Source: Antedon mediterranea
Taxonomy: Eukaryota > Echinodermata > Crinoidea > Comatulida > Antedonidae
Direction of reading: 5' to 3'
DNA length: 64,000 nt
Assembly: GCF_964355755.1 (NCBI RefSeq)
Contig: NC_092674.1
Location: 935,001-999,000 of the forward strand
The position numbers and the translations under genes are program-made. The notes beneath the pieces are model-generated. The model saw only the letters and a list, made by a program, of their open reading frames with translations, was not told the DNA's origin and did not search any database. This document shows, one piece after another, positions 36,510 through 50,715 of this stretch (positions within the stretch are counted from its first letter, which is position 1; every line of letters begins with the position of its first letter).

Positions 36510-37320
36510 TAATACTGTGTAGCTGCAACTCATTTTCCAATCAATTTAGCCTACTACTGCCAATACAAATACAGTAATCAGCAACAGTTTGTTACCATAT
36601 CCAAATGTATTGGTAAATGTGGGTGATATGTATGACTAAATATATGTATAATATGTGTATTACCTTTGTGCTGTATGTTAACATTTACTTATTTCTTTTT
36701 TGCATTAATCTTTTTTATTCAGAAAATATAATTCAATTTTTAGACAAAAAAATATACCTTGTTGAATAACCATATTTAGTGATCATTTTAAATGCTTCAA
36801 ATTTGGATACTATTAAAATGTAACCAAATCAACTTTATATTATTCTTATAGTATATGAATGTTCTCAAATAAATATGTACATTCCTAACCTATATTTAAG
36901 CATAGAGCTAAACATGTGCTGCTATGAAATCCAATAAACATTTTCTTTCCTCTTATCCCATAATTTGGGAAATAACTTTCACAAAACGATATAGATTATG
37001 AATAATAGAAAAAACTGAAATTATCAAAAGACATAAATAAAACAAAAATGTTGTACAACTCGCTTATTGTTGTGTTTTTGTCATAATATATCTCATTATT
37101 AATATTTATGATTAAAAAAATGATGAAAAATTAATTTGAGAGAAAATAGTACATCAGTTGATATTGAGGGCTCACTTTAAAATCTAGCAATTACTAATTG
37201 TCTGATCACATGACTTTGTTTGGGTAATGTGTCATCGTCATTAATATTTATCACGGATCATCGACGTTTGTGAAGTGTTACGTTAGTCCTAGCTAGCAGC
37301 TAGGCTTGGAATATAAAAGT
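36510..37320. other. AP1S 3' flank and WDFY2 promoter region
   Basis: AT-rich 3' UTR-like sequence to about 36960. Then the WDFY2 upstream region contains CATCGTCATT, ATCATCGACGTTTG and a CTAGCTAGCAGCTAG palindromic patch within 70 bp of the start codon. No other gene seen. Confidence 0.5.
36933..36938 (+). terminator. Candidate AP1S poly(A) signal
   Basis: AATAAA about 425 bases after the stop codon, followed by a T-rich stretch (TTTTCTTTCCTCTT). Other A/T-rich candidates occur between, so this is one possibility. Confidence 0.35.
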
Positions 37321-37328
37321 ATGGCGGC
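37317..37328 (+). promoter_or_regulatory. TISU/YY1-like start context AAGTATGGCGGC
   Basis: The WDFY2 start codon lies in ATGGCGGC, the core of the TISU element (translation initiator of short 5' UTR) that also binds YY1. The base just before ATG is T rather than C/G. The same ATGGCGGC core marks the ZRSR2 start. Confidence 0.5.
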
Positions 37329-40300
37329 AGAAATAAGAACGAAATCAAAAACTCGGCGACCAGTATTACTTAATAAACTAGAAGGTTGTGGAGCCATTGT
37401 GACAAAAGCAGTGATTATTCCGAAAGAAGATGGCGTTATTAGTGTATCAGAAGACAGGTAATTCTTAACTCCGTTCTCAAGTCAGTTCAGCTCGCGGCGG
37501 CGGTAGTCTCGGTCGGGGGTCAGTTTAGTAATTGGGGTGGAGTAGTAGAGGGTAGAGTTAGGCCTAGCTAGTTTATCCTAGATAGAGACATGCTCTGCTA
37601 TGAATACTTGAATTAGATGTTTACAATACTGCAGAGACTCCCTCCCATCAGAGTGAGTCTAGGCTAGGCCTCTCTAGATAATTCACTTTCGACATAAAAT
37701 AATTTTTCTTGTTTTAATTTGTCAATTAATTTTGATATGATACTGAACTGACTGTACCAACCAAGATATCGGAATTAATTTTGCTATCAATATTATGGTA
37801 ATATTGTTATATATTATGTAATACGAGTTTACGGATTATTTTAAAAGGTGGTGGTGGCTACCAGCCACACTATATGAGTCTGACTCTGACTACCAGTAAA
37901 CTCGAAGGGAAGTCTGTATTATAATAATAATAAAATACATTTATTTTTTTACTTTTTTGTGAATTTGTTGTAGAACGTTACGTGTGTGGTTGAAGAGGGA
38001 TTCCGGGCAGTTTTGGCCAAGTATATGTCACACAATGCCATGTAAGCTGTCAATCAACCAATCTTATGTAACTAACTTGCGGGTTAATAAATAAATATCA
38101 TTTTTAAAATAGCCTCTTTCTCGATAATATTTGACAAAGATTATAAGAGTATAAATAAAGCATACGTACGTAACATATCCATCAAAGTGTGGGAATTCCA
38201 AAGTGCTAGAGGTTCCTGTGGAAAACCAAAAGAAAATAATCTTAAAAAAATAGCACTAACAAAACCTGCATAACCCACAATTTAAGGCTCACAGGCCGGC
38301 TACATTATTCATAATTTAAAAAAACAACCACTTTCTCTATCGTCTTGACTATTGAAACATACTGTAACACACAATGTTTTCTAATTAAGTATAATTTAAT
38401 AATTTATAGCAAGTTGCTCCACGATGGATTTCAACAAAGAGACACGAAGACTGTTTGTTGGATTAGACAATGGAACCATTTCTGAGTTCTCACTTTCAGA
38501 TGATTATAACAGACTGCTTTTTAGAAGAGATTATTTAGGTAAGATAGATGTTGCTTCTCTAGGATATTTCTTGGTCTGGTTTTAAATAGATGTATTGAGA
38601 ACGGCTGGATGAGTAGGAAGACGTGTCCTTACATACAAATACATTTACGTCGATCAATCAAAATGAATTTATTCCATAAAACCATGGATAAAACTAAGGA
38701 TATAATTACAAATATGTCATTAAAAAGTAAAAGGGAAGTCAAAATAAGCAAAGCTTTTAAGCCGAGACCCTTAAAAACAATAAGGTAATAAGAAGTTATA
38801 TCAAAAACAATTAAAAAAAAAACAAAAAATAATAATAAATTACTTTTACATGATACTCATAAAAGAGAAATGATGAAATGGGATACCAGGGAAGGTTTTT
38901 ACTAATTCAGACCCCAGTTTGTAATGATACTCATAAAAGAAAAATGATGAAATGGGATACCAGGGAAGGTTTTTACTAATTCAGACCCCAGTTTGCAATG
39001 ATACTAATAAAAGAGAAATGATGAAATGGGATACCAGGGAAGGTTTTTACTAATTCAGACCCCAGTTTGTAATGATACTCATAAAAGAAAAATGATGAAA
39101 TGGGATACCAGGGAAGGTTTTTACTAATTCAGACCCCAGTTTGCAATGATACTCATAAAAGAGAAATGATGAAATGGGATACCAGGGAAGGTTTTTACTA
39201 ATTCAGACCCCAGTTTGTAATGATACTCATAAAAGAGAAATGATGAAATGGGATACCAGGGAAGGTTTTTACTAATCCAGACTCCAGTTTGTAATGATAC
39301 TCACAAAAGAGAAATGATGAAATGGGATACCAGGGAAGGTTTTTACTAATTCAGACCCCAGTTTGCAATGATACTCATAAAAGAGAAATGATGAAATGGG
39401 ATACCAGGGAAGGTTTTTACTAATTCAGAACCCAGTTTGCAATGATACTCACAAAAGAGAAATGATGAAATGGGATACCAGGGAAGGTTTTTACTAATTC
39501 AGACCCCAGTTTGTAATGATACTCACAAAAGAGAAAGGATGAAATGGGATACCAGGGAAGGTTTTTACTAATTCAGACCCCAGTTTGCATTAATACAATT
39601 ACAATTGGTTTTCTTTATTTACAACAACAAAAAATACATATTGTATATCACACAAAATGTAAGTACTGTAATGGTTCTTAATAAGGAATAATGTTTAAAC
39701 ATAATACAGGTAGTGTGTATGTTTCATACTTCCTTATTCTGTAAGTAATCTGTCAAGTCACCAATTAAAAAAGCAACTAAAAATATACATTCTTAGAAAT
39801 GGAAATCATATTTTGCTCATGACTAGACTGCTATTACATGAAAAAATGATACTAATGCATCAATTGTCTGTTTGTAATGTAAGTAATTACTGTATAATCT
39901 TTTATATTAATATTTTGAATGTAAGTAATTATAATCTTTCTCTGTTCCCAACTGTGCTAGATACTATTTCTGACCTTAAATTTAATGAAAGAAATACCGG
40001 TAATGGTTTAGACAGTTTATGAATGTTTCATATCTGTGAGTGTGACTTTAACCTGACCCTATGGAAACAAACTTTTGAGCTTATATAGAGTTGTCGTCTT
40101 GCTCTCACCTTATGTAAAGTTTCATTTTTGTTTATTTTTTATCTGTTTTGTTTACTTTATACATAGCTCATCAAAATCGAGTGACCTCAGTAATCTTCTC
40201 TGTGACCTCTGAACTCGTGCTCAGTGTTGGTAGAGATAAGTACTTACAGTGGCATTGTGCTGAGTCTGGACGGAGACTAGGAGGTTATCAACTATCAGCC

Positions 40301-43300
40301 TGGTGCACAGCTTTGGAGTATCCTCTTTTTACAAATTCAACAATAAAAATATTTTACCAATTAGAAATTTAGAATTATTTTATTTTATTTATTTATTTGA
40401 CCAAAAAACCCAATCAAATCAGACAAAAGGCCACTATGACTCAATGAGTCCGTCATTCATACTGTATAAAAATATATTGATGATTAGGAAAATCACTATT
40501 TACAATAAAATGCTATTGCAGTATACAACCCATGTCCTAAACAATTTAAACTAGGTATTTGGCATTTGTTTTTTAGAGTTATAACAAATCACTTAAATAA
40601 AATCAAATAAAGTCTGACTTTATCTGCAGAAGTAAAACCATCTTGAACATTAAGGAAATGGGACAATAAAGTATTTTACAATAATATTGTCATTTTAATC
40701 TTTAAAGGCAATTTATTGCAAATAGAAACTAAGTTTTAATTATATTATTTAGGAAGTATTTGCATATGAAACAAAACAATACAAAACTGAAAGTAGACAT
40801 AATCATTTTTTAAACATATTGTGATGCCATGTTTTATGAATGTACAGTATGTGTGTAGTACTGTATACAGTGTATACATAGCCATACTCTATGTAAATCT
40901 CTATCTTCACTATCAAACTAGTTTGACAAAAAAAGTGTAGTGCCCAAATATGGTAGTGATAGGACATTATCATGTCCATCACATGTTTTGTCACATAAAG
41001 TTTGATAGTATAGACAAGGTTTTAGCCCAGTCATCCTTAAAGATGTATTGTGCCCCTGAAAAAAATATTGTAAAACATTTTTTTTTTTAAATATGCCATT
41101 TAAATATCATGTATAATAGTTATCCACTTTGACCAAAAACTGAATCGAAAAAAAATTATTTACCTGAAAAGGCTGTCATTTAAAGAAAAAAATAGTCAAA
41201 TTGGCTGCCAGCCAATGGGGTTTAGTTGAATTTAACAGTTTATTTTGTCATTTTATAAGTGAAAACATAATTTTTTTTTGTATTTTTGTATGGAAGTGAT
41301 TAACTTTATTAGAACTACAAAATAACCTATTCAAAGTATGATTTAATTAATCTTCATTTTTCATGTTTTTTTGGGACAATACATCTTTAAACATATATAC
41401 ACAATTTTTAATCTGCAACCAATATTTTACATCCATTTCTAGCACTCTTTTGCGGTGTTTTTTCTAAACGCTTTGATAGATTTGATTCAGACTCTAGGCA
41501 TGCGTTTGTTGGTGACTATTCTGGCAATATAACAGTAGTGAAAGTTGAGGACAATGACCATCAGGTCATTACAACACTTAAAGGTCATTCTGGTAAGTTA
41601 GATTTTTATTTGAATAATATCATATTTGATGTATTGTGTCTTTGTTGTTTATTGTCTTAATTATGCCAAGCAAACAAATTTCCATTTTAAAGTGTACCAA
41701 TAACATTTCTTGAATCATTGTCATCTTCAAAGCTAATCGTCGTTAGACATCGCGCATCCCACTTCACTTGTGTTCGCTACTATGTACGTTTTTCAGCAAG
41801 CATGTGTAAAGTTCTGTTTCCTTTTTGATGTTTGCCATCCATGTACCGTACGGTCTTCCTTTTGGTCTTTTTGCATTTGAATATATCATGAAATATTTTA
41901 TTTTATTTTATTCAATCGAAACCAACAGCGATAATTACCGCCACTAAACAGGTTTGATACAAACAAAGCCAGGACTGTTTAAAGCACCTTGATTGGTCCT
42001 AAAATTGATCAAGGGCTTCTGTCGTCCAGTGCCCACCTTGACCAGAGGTCTGAGGCAGATACTAGATGCAGGGGCTGCCATAAGAGTCAGCAGTGCTGAT
42101 TTCAAATGCCTAACGGGACCCCAGCTCCGTATACAGCACCCGTTATTCCCAGATGGTCTCCCATCCAAGCTCTACCCAGGCCCAACGTCGCTTAACTTCG
42201 GTGATCTGACGAGAACCGGTGTTTCAACGTGGTAAAGCCATGTTGAATGTTTTAATTCATACTTACATTATACATTCTGGTATTTATAGGAAGTATACGT
42301 TCCCTTGCGTGGGATCCGCAGCGGAGACTGCTCTTTTCTGGTAGCTTTGATCAATCCATTATTGTGTGGGACATTGGGGGAAACCAAGGTACAGCTTACG
42401 AATTACAGGGACATACGTAAGTAGTTCATATTTGTTGCCAACACTATTTCTTTTGTAAGATACCACTTTTGTTTGAAATATACAGTATATTCTTGTTCAC
42501 AATGAGTATGTTTCTTATTTTTTCTATATTTATTTACCTATTACTTCTACATTATGTGTATTAATTCAGTGGAAAATTACTTCTATTTATTGTCATTTGC
42601 ATATAAAATGAACATAGAAATTATGTTTGCTCTGACCATAGAATAACTAATTTCTATAAAACATACAAAAACAGATAAATAAAAATCTAACAAAAACAAT
42701 TAACTGTTACAAAATATATTTGTATGAGAGATGATGGACCTGTAACGTCTACCGCTACGTAACACCTCAAATACATTATGCATCAAATATAATGTTGACT
42801 ACTTTATATAACAGCAATTTTTCATTTCACTGAACTGTGTAATATTTCAGCGGCAAGGTGGAAGGACTCTGCTACTCAAACCGCAGCAATCAACTAATAT
42901 CAAGTGGTGATGATCAACGATTTGTGTTCTGGAATATGGAGGCTAAAAGACAAGAGGTATTCATAGAGGGCTTTGCATTAAATTTAAATATGTACGTCTT
43001 CCAAGTGCCAAGTAATCTCTGTTTTAATTTAATTTAACATTTTTATTCCTTTTACAGACGCCAGAGTGGGTTGAAAATGACATTTGTGAGAAATGTGCAC
43101 AGCCATTTTTCTGGAATTTTAAGGAAATGTGGAACAAAAAGGAGCTTGGCGTAAGACAGGTAATTGCCACCAAGTTTAATTCATCTTTCCAATTTATGCA
43201 CAAAAACAGGAATGGGTGTCTGGTATAATGTAGAGGAATCTTTTTATTATACAGTTATATTTATAATAAAATAATAATTTATATTTATAGCATCATTGCA

Positions 43301-44003
43301 GAAAATGTGGAAAAGCAATTTGTGATAAATGCAGTTCAGATCGTTCAACGTTACCAGTCTTGGGTTTTGAATTTGAGGTGCGGGTTTGTCGTGATTGCTA
43401 CAGTGAAATAACCGACGAAGAGTAAGTTTCATAACAAACACAATAGATTATTCACACAGCTCATCCTTTACGTCGTTGCTCTGTCTACACAATCAACCTG
43501 TAGGTGACAAACAAATGTGACGTGCCCATATATGGACATGATGTCATATCGCTACCATATTTGGGCATAGCACTAGTTTGATAGTGTAGACAGAGCTTAA
43601 GTGCAATGCATCTTGATACTCAGTTGACTGATATTTGAGGTTTAATTTGCACTCTTTATGTGTTCTTTGTTCTGTTATTATTCTCTTGCAGTCGAGCTCC
43701 TTTAGCCAGCTTTCATGATGCCAAACACTCTGTAGTGTCCATGCACTTAGATGATGTCAAAGGTCAAATGGTAACGTGCGGAACGGATAGAGTAATTAAG
43801 GTAATAAGTTAATTATTATACAAAATATGGTCAAGTTTGAGTGTGTGGTTGACTAGTACTGAAGAATAAAAAGTGCAAATATGGAGAACAGCTTCAACCA
43901 AATTGAACCTAAACAATGATGTTGACTCTAATACTAGATATTTATTCATTAATAATGTTGTTTTCTTTCACAGCTCTGGGATATGTCATCTGTAATTGCG
44001 TGA
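37321..44003 (+). CDS. WDFY2: WD repeat and FYVE domain-containing protein 2
   Basis: PI3P-binding early endosome scaffold; in vertebrates it binds Akt2 and PKC-zeta. Exons: 37321-37457, 37974-38041, 38410-38538, 40167-40317, 41480-41592, 42290-42416, 42851-42956, 43058-43159, 43291-43421, 43692-43800 and 43974-44003. Phases fit throughout, giving 400 aa, the length of human WDFY2. WD blades: [20 protein letters not shown] at the start, [29 protein letters not shown] with [31 protein letters not shown], and the last [14 protein letters not shown] after the FYVE domain. FYVE: CEKC, the basic [16 protein letters not shown] patch and VRVCRDC, with all eight zinc cysteine/histidine positions present. 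The FYVE domain is inserted before the last blade, as in the family. Intron 4 looks U12-type (see that entry). Introns carry a 74-bp minisatellite and a 5S-derived SINE. Confidence 0.97.
38847..39587. repeat. 74-bp minisatellite, about 10 copies, WDFY2 intron 3
   Basis: The unit starts GTAATGATACTCATAAAAGA and ends ATTCAGACCCCAGTTT, with exact 74-bp spacing (38921, 38995, 39069 and on to about 39587). Copies differ at a few sites (GTAATG/GCAATG; GAGAAA/GAAAAA), and the two types partly alternate. Confidence 0.93.
40318..41479 (+). other. Probable U12-type intron of WDFY2
   Basis: The 5' end is GTATCCTC, close to the U12 donor consensus RTATCCTTT and unlike the GTAAGT donors of the neighbouring introns. 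The 3' end has TTTCTAAAC (41461-41469), near the U12 branch-site consensus TTCCTTAAC, about 10-12 nt before a TAG acceptor that lacks a polypyrimidine tract directly before it. The intron is phase 2. This choice of borders is the one that keeps the WDFY2 frame. Confidence 0.75.
40893..41023. mobile_element. MITE family A copy inside the U12-type intron
   Basis: TTCACTATCAAACTAGTTTG at the left, CACATAAAGTTTGATAGTAT at the right and AAATATGGTAGTGATAGGAC inside. Confidence 0.75.
41945..42242 (-). repeat. 5S rRNA-derived SINE (SINE3-like)
   Basis: Minus strand 42242-42127 follows the 5S rRNA sequence along its whole length: CATGGCTTTACCACGTTGAA at the 5' end, TTCTCGTCAGATCACCGAAG, TTAAGCGACGTTGGGCCTGG, GAGCTTGGATGGGAGACC and GGGAATAACGGGTGCTGTA. 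The box A and box C internal promoter regions are recognisable. About 180 bp of non-5S body (to about 41945) follow, so this is a 5S-headed retroposon rather than a 5S gene. Several positions differ from functional 5S. It sits in WDFY2 intron 5. Confidence 0.8.
43477..43602. mobile_element. MITE family A copy
   Basis: GCTCTGTCTACACAATCAAC at the left, GTTTGATAGTGTAGACAGAG at the right, and CCCATATATGGACATGATG inside. In the WDFY2 intron before the 43692 exon. Confidence 0.8.
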
Positions 44004-44513
44004 GCTGTTTGTATCCTCTTCATCAAAGTGTCTAAATTTATCTAAACAGAGGCAGAGATCCTAACATTTAGAAACATATATATTATCATTCCAAAGAACA
44101 ACTCTTGTTAATTTGTTTCTAATTATTGATTACTCATTGAATTGATTCAATAATCTATAATCAATCAATCTTTGATTGAAAATTATGTTTTAGATTATTA
44201 AAAAATTCTTAATATATTACTGATCATCACGGTATAAATAAAATGTAATTTGCTAAAAGAGTTTTTCTGGTGAACTTGTATAGACGTAAATGGTCCGATG
44301 TATTTGTATTCTAGTCTGTGTTCTACAAGTGTCTGTCCCGAAGTCTATGTGTCTTTGTCATTGATTTTATCAAATTATTAAATAATGTAATTGTAATTAT
44401 TGTAATATATCAGAAATATATCGATACACTTTAGTGTGGAATAGTAGGCCAAAGTACAGCATTTAACAGCACAATGTTTACAAATGTTAATTATCTAATA
44501 AACCAGGACAGTA

Positions 44514-44650
44514 GAGGTTGGTTTCCACTTATACGCAATGATGTAGGCACAATGCAAGTTGACCAATCACAAGCGACAGCGATGACAATGATCCATCTCA
44601 TTGGATTAAATTACTTGTCCTGCATCCTAGTGGGAACTAAGCTTAAAGTA
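44514..44650. repeat. Foldback repeat with CCAATCA arm
   Basis: GGTTGGTTTCCACTTATACGC at the left is mirrored imperfectly by the complement of GCATCCTAGTGGGAACTAAGC at the right. GTTGACCAATCACAAGCGAC lies inside and links it to the repeats at 5688 and 19735. The frame read across it at 44474-44686 is fortuitous. Confidence 0.55.
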
Positions 44651-45480
44651 GTCAGGGTGGGGAACAGAGGTCAAAGGTTATTGTAAGAATGATGAGGTGC
44701 ATTGGATAATCTAGTTCAGATTCGTTCAGATCCTCAAAAATATTTGGGATGTGCATGTATTATGAGCAAAAGAGCTGTAAAGAATATAAACATTTTCTTT
44801 GTTATATTTAAATTTAAGAGGGTCGTACATTGACCTTTTATATTTTAATTTCCCCCAATTTATTCCTTTGATCCCCACTTCCTGCACTTAGCTATCTTGT
44901 AGATTAATATATAATACATTAACAGGCACAAAATAAATTCTAAGCTAAATAATAAATTATATAATATGCACTTTTGCGATGCTAATGCTAGGTACAAAAG
45001 CAGCTAGCTAGGTGGCGAGTGAAAACAATAAATCACACAGTAGAATACAATCATCAGAGTGAATGTAATATAAATATATTTTAAGCTTTACATATTTGTA
45101 CTATTTTTTATTAAAGCACCAAGAAATATTTGTTTGTAAATTACGATTTATTAGAATTTTATAATGAATGCGTTGAAAGGAATATTTAAGCAATATTTTG
45201 TTTACGAAAATTATTTTAATTATTGCTATAACTTGTTGCTATTTTTTATTGTTGGTAGCTTATGATGTAATATTTATATTGTTGTTTAGCCAATTCTTTG
45301 TACTGTATATATAATTTGTACTGTATCGTAGGTAAATTGTGTGTTACAGTGTAACTTGTAAATTGTGTGTTACATATGTATCACATGTAATATCTGTATC
45401 ATAGTTTTATGCTCAACCTAAGCGCAACAGGATACAGGCGCCAAATGTGACGTTGTTTTACAGAATTTGTCTATGATACG

Positions 45481-45977
45481 GAACAATTAATCCCATATGT
45501 AGCGATACAGTACAGAATACGGTGTTCATTTTAAAAAAGGTTATGTGATTTGAACAATTAATCCCATATGTAGCGATACAGTACAGAATACGGTGTTCAT
45601 TTTAAAAAAGGTTATGTGATTTGAACAATTAATCCCATATGTAGCGATACAGTACAGAATACGGTGTTCATTTTAAAAAAGGTTATGTGATTTGTACAAT
45701 TAATCCCATATGTAGCGATACAGTACAGAATACGGTGTTCATTTTAAAAAATGTTATGTGATTTGTACAATTAATCCCATATGTAGCGATACAGTACAGA
45801 ATACGGTGTTCATTTTAAAAAAGGTTATGTGATTTGTACAATTAATCCCATATGTAGCGATACAGTACAGAATACGGTGTTCATTTTAAAAAATGTTATG
45901 TGATTTGTACAATTAATCCCATATGTAGCGATACAGTACAGAATACAGTGTTCATTTTAAAAAAGGTTATGTGATTT
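45481..45977. repeat. 71-bp minisatellite, 7 copies
   Basis: ACAATTAATCCCATATGTAG recurs every 71 bp (45481, 45552, 45623, 45694, 45765, 45836, 45907), with nearly identical copies. It lies downstream of WDFY2. Confidence 0.93.
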
Positions 45978-46625
45978 GTATTTTTACTGTTAATAATATT
46001 TATTGAATGATGATTTTATTAATTAAATTTCTTTTCCCAGGGTGTTTTGTAAAACAACTTGTTTCCATCTCGCACATTTTGGAAGAGCAATTCGTATCAT
46101 CATTATCATGATGAGATCAGTGGTCCTCGTGGTCGGGAGTGTTGCCAAATGCCCAGTAGTGTGGTTGATGGTCTGGTCAGTGGTGGTCCAGTGGTCCTTG
46201 TACCCTATTTAGGCCTAATGTCCACTATTTAGATTAATTAGTGGTCTAGAGTATTGTCAACATGTTCACTAGTGTTGTTATTTAGTGGTCTGGTCAGTAT
46301 TGTCCAGTGGTCCTTGTACGCCATTGTCTTCCTTTGTATCCCCATGATGTCCAGTTACTTTAATATTGTATATTTATCTGTTCTTCTAGATTAGGAAGAT
46401 ATTTTATGTATGAGATTTAAAAATTATAAAGATAACTACTTCAGAATCCTATGATCACAATATACGAACCTGTCGAATAAGGATGGAGGTGTCTGTATGC
46501 TTGCTTTCTTTCTACCACCAACTGCTTTATACTGTGAAAACGTAGGAGGCCTAAATGGTTTTACAAAAAGAAATTTATGATTGCTTTTCATGTAGTAATA
46601 AGCATAATTCCATTTTTTGATTTAT

Positions 46626-46631
46626 AATAAA
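46626..46631 (+). terminator. Candidate poly(A) signal downstream of WDFY2
   Basis: AATAAA in TTTATAATAAAGATTC, followed by GTTTGTGAATTTGTCACGTG (GT-rich). It lies 2.6 kb after the stop codon, so its link to WDFY2 is uncertain. Confidence 0.25.
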
Positions 46632-47103
46632 GATTCTAAAACTATTAATAGAGTTTGTGAATTTGTCACGTGCGATCCACATTTTTAATTTCAGTAGGCC
46701 TACATTTAACCAATTATCCTTTAGGCCTAATTCATGTACAGTATAGTAGAAATGTGCGATTTATTGAAAGAAATAATGAACTCACGGCAGCTGATATTGT
46801 AGTCCTTTTATTGAATACGAGTCAATAAAATAAATCAACTGGCCACAAATTAACACAAAAGTTTGAATACACAATGTAACACATTACAGTATTTGTTTAA
46901 CAAAATTATTTGGATAAAAAATTTAATGGACTTTCTATGATAAAATAAAAAAACTATACTACTGTATCTCTTATTTTATATCCAATTGATTGTTGAAGTT
47001 TCTTGCTAATGAGTAATTCATTGTTAGTTAGTCTACACTACAAAACTTTTGTAAGTTGCAAAGTCAGAGTTTGCTACTTCTGAGGGCATTGTTTGTGTTG
47101 CTT

Positions 47104-47255
47104 AAGCTCTGTCTACACTACCAAACTTTATGTGACAAAAATGTATTGATATGATCATGTCATATCACTACCATATTTAAGCATTATCACTGCTATATTT
47201 GGGCACATGACACTTTTTTTGTCACATAAAGTTTGATAGTGTAGACAGAGCTTTA
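47104..47255. mobile_element. MITE family A, best-preserved termini
   Basis: AGCTCTGTCTACACTACCAA...ACTTTATGTGACAAAAA at the left is mirrored by GTCACATAAAGTTTGATAG...TGTAGACAGAGCT at the right, giving about 35-bp inverted ends with one or two mismatches. Confidence 0.87.
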
Positions 47256-47785
47256 CAATTAATTTCTGAAGACTGGCATTTTTCTTATAGTTTGCAGAAT
47301 CAAATGACTAGTTAATTCAGATGTCAAAAACTTCCACTCAATTGACGGGGTAGCGCTAAAAGGCGCACATTCTCAGCTTTTGACTAAATGAACTACTTTT
47401 GATATCTATCAATAGCAGTCGCAATCCAACCCCCCCCCCCCACCCTGGTACATAATGTTTACTATTAAATGATTTTGACTTGCTTATACTAATTTTCAAA
47501 TGCTAAAATATTTTAAAATTATTTCTGACATGTTTATTTCAATAATATACTACACCTCTGTTATGCATTTCAGAGGATTATAGTTTTCAATTTTTTAAAA
47601 CGCTTAAATAAATTGTATACACCTGAAAATAATAAAAAGAAGAAAGCGAAATATGAAAAATATACAGTACTCCACACAATTAACAATTAACATGCATCAA
47701 AAGAAAAATACATTATCAATTAAAAAATAATTTAAGATGAGGTAAAGTGAACAGATAAATCAAGTTTATTGTATCTTGTATGTAT

Positions 47786-47852
47786 GGGTCGGGATGGGAA
47801 TTGAACCCAAGCCTCTCGCACAGGATGCGAGCACCACCAATCTACAGTGTCA
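47786..47852 (-). repeat. tRNA-like repeat fragment
   Basis: The minus strand holds CTTGGGTTCAATTCCCATCC (a clean T-arm with box B) preceded by a CTCGCATCCTGTGCGAG stem-loop like an anticodon arm. Box A is weak. A tRNA-derived repeat or relic is likelier than a working tRNA. Confidence 0.5.
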
Positions 47853-48101
47853 TTTCTCTCTATTTTAATGATATGGTCGGAAATCCTTCTTAACCATACT
47901 ATTATACTCTCACTATTATAACCTCATAGAAATTTCCATTTATAATTATTTGTAAATAAAGTCCTTTTAGATCAAATGTTACGTAACAGGTCCAAAAACC
48001 AGCACTCCTCCACAATTAATAAATATGCTGTGACTGTACTGTTGCTAAGGTTATGATGAATTGCATTGATTGGTTGCTAGGTCGATCAAAGCAACCAATC
48101 A

Positions 48102-50506
<2,405 letters not shown>

Positions 50507-50715
50507 ATACCAAACTGGCGAGTAAATCATGTTTTACTTTTTAAACCTCGCAACGTCTGGTTGAAAAGTCTACTCGGACCAATAATTTCTATTAGCCTAG
50601 GGGTTATTGCGATTTGGACGTTTCTGATTGGCTGTAGCCATGGACTATATTGATTAACACTGTTCTGATTGGTTGTAGCTTTGAATACATCTTCTCGGAA
50701 CTCGTCCTTAATACA

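Larger units (their letters stand above)
44004..46700. other. WDFY2 3' flank, no further gene
   Basis: Probable long 3' UTR and flank: AT-rich, then a foldback repeat (44514-44650), a 71-bp minisatellite (45481-45977), and a short imperfect repeat with GTGGTCTGGTCAGT and TCCAGTGGTCCTTGTAC twice (46110-46320). A poly(A) signal is possible at 46626. Confidence 0.5.

Noticed and set aside
41993-42235. 80-aa frame and a possible functional 5S rRNA gene
   Set aside because: The frame is antisense to the 5S-like head. The 5S part has too many changes and a fused body to be a working 5S gene.
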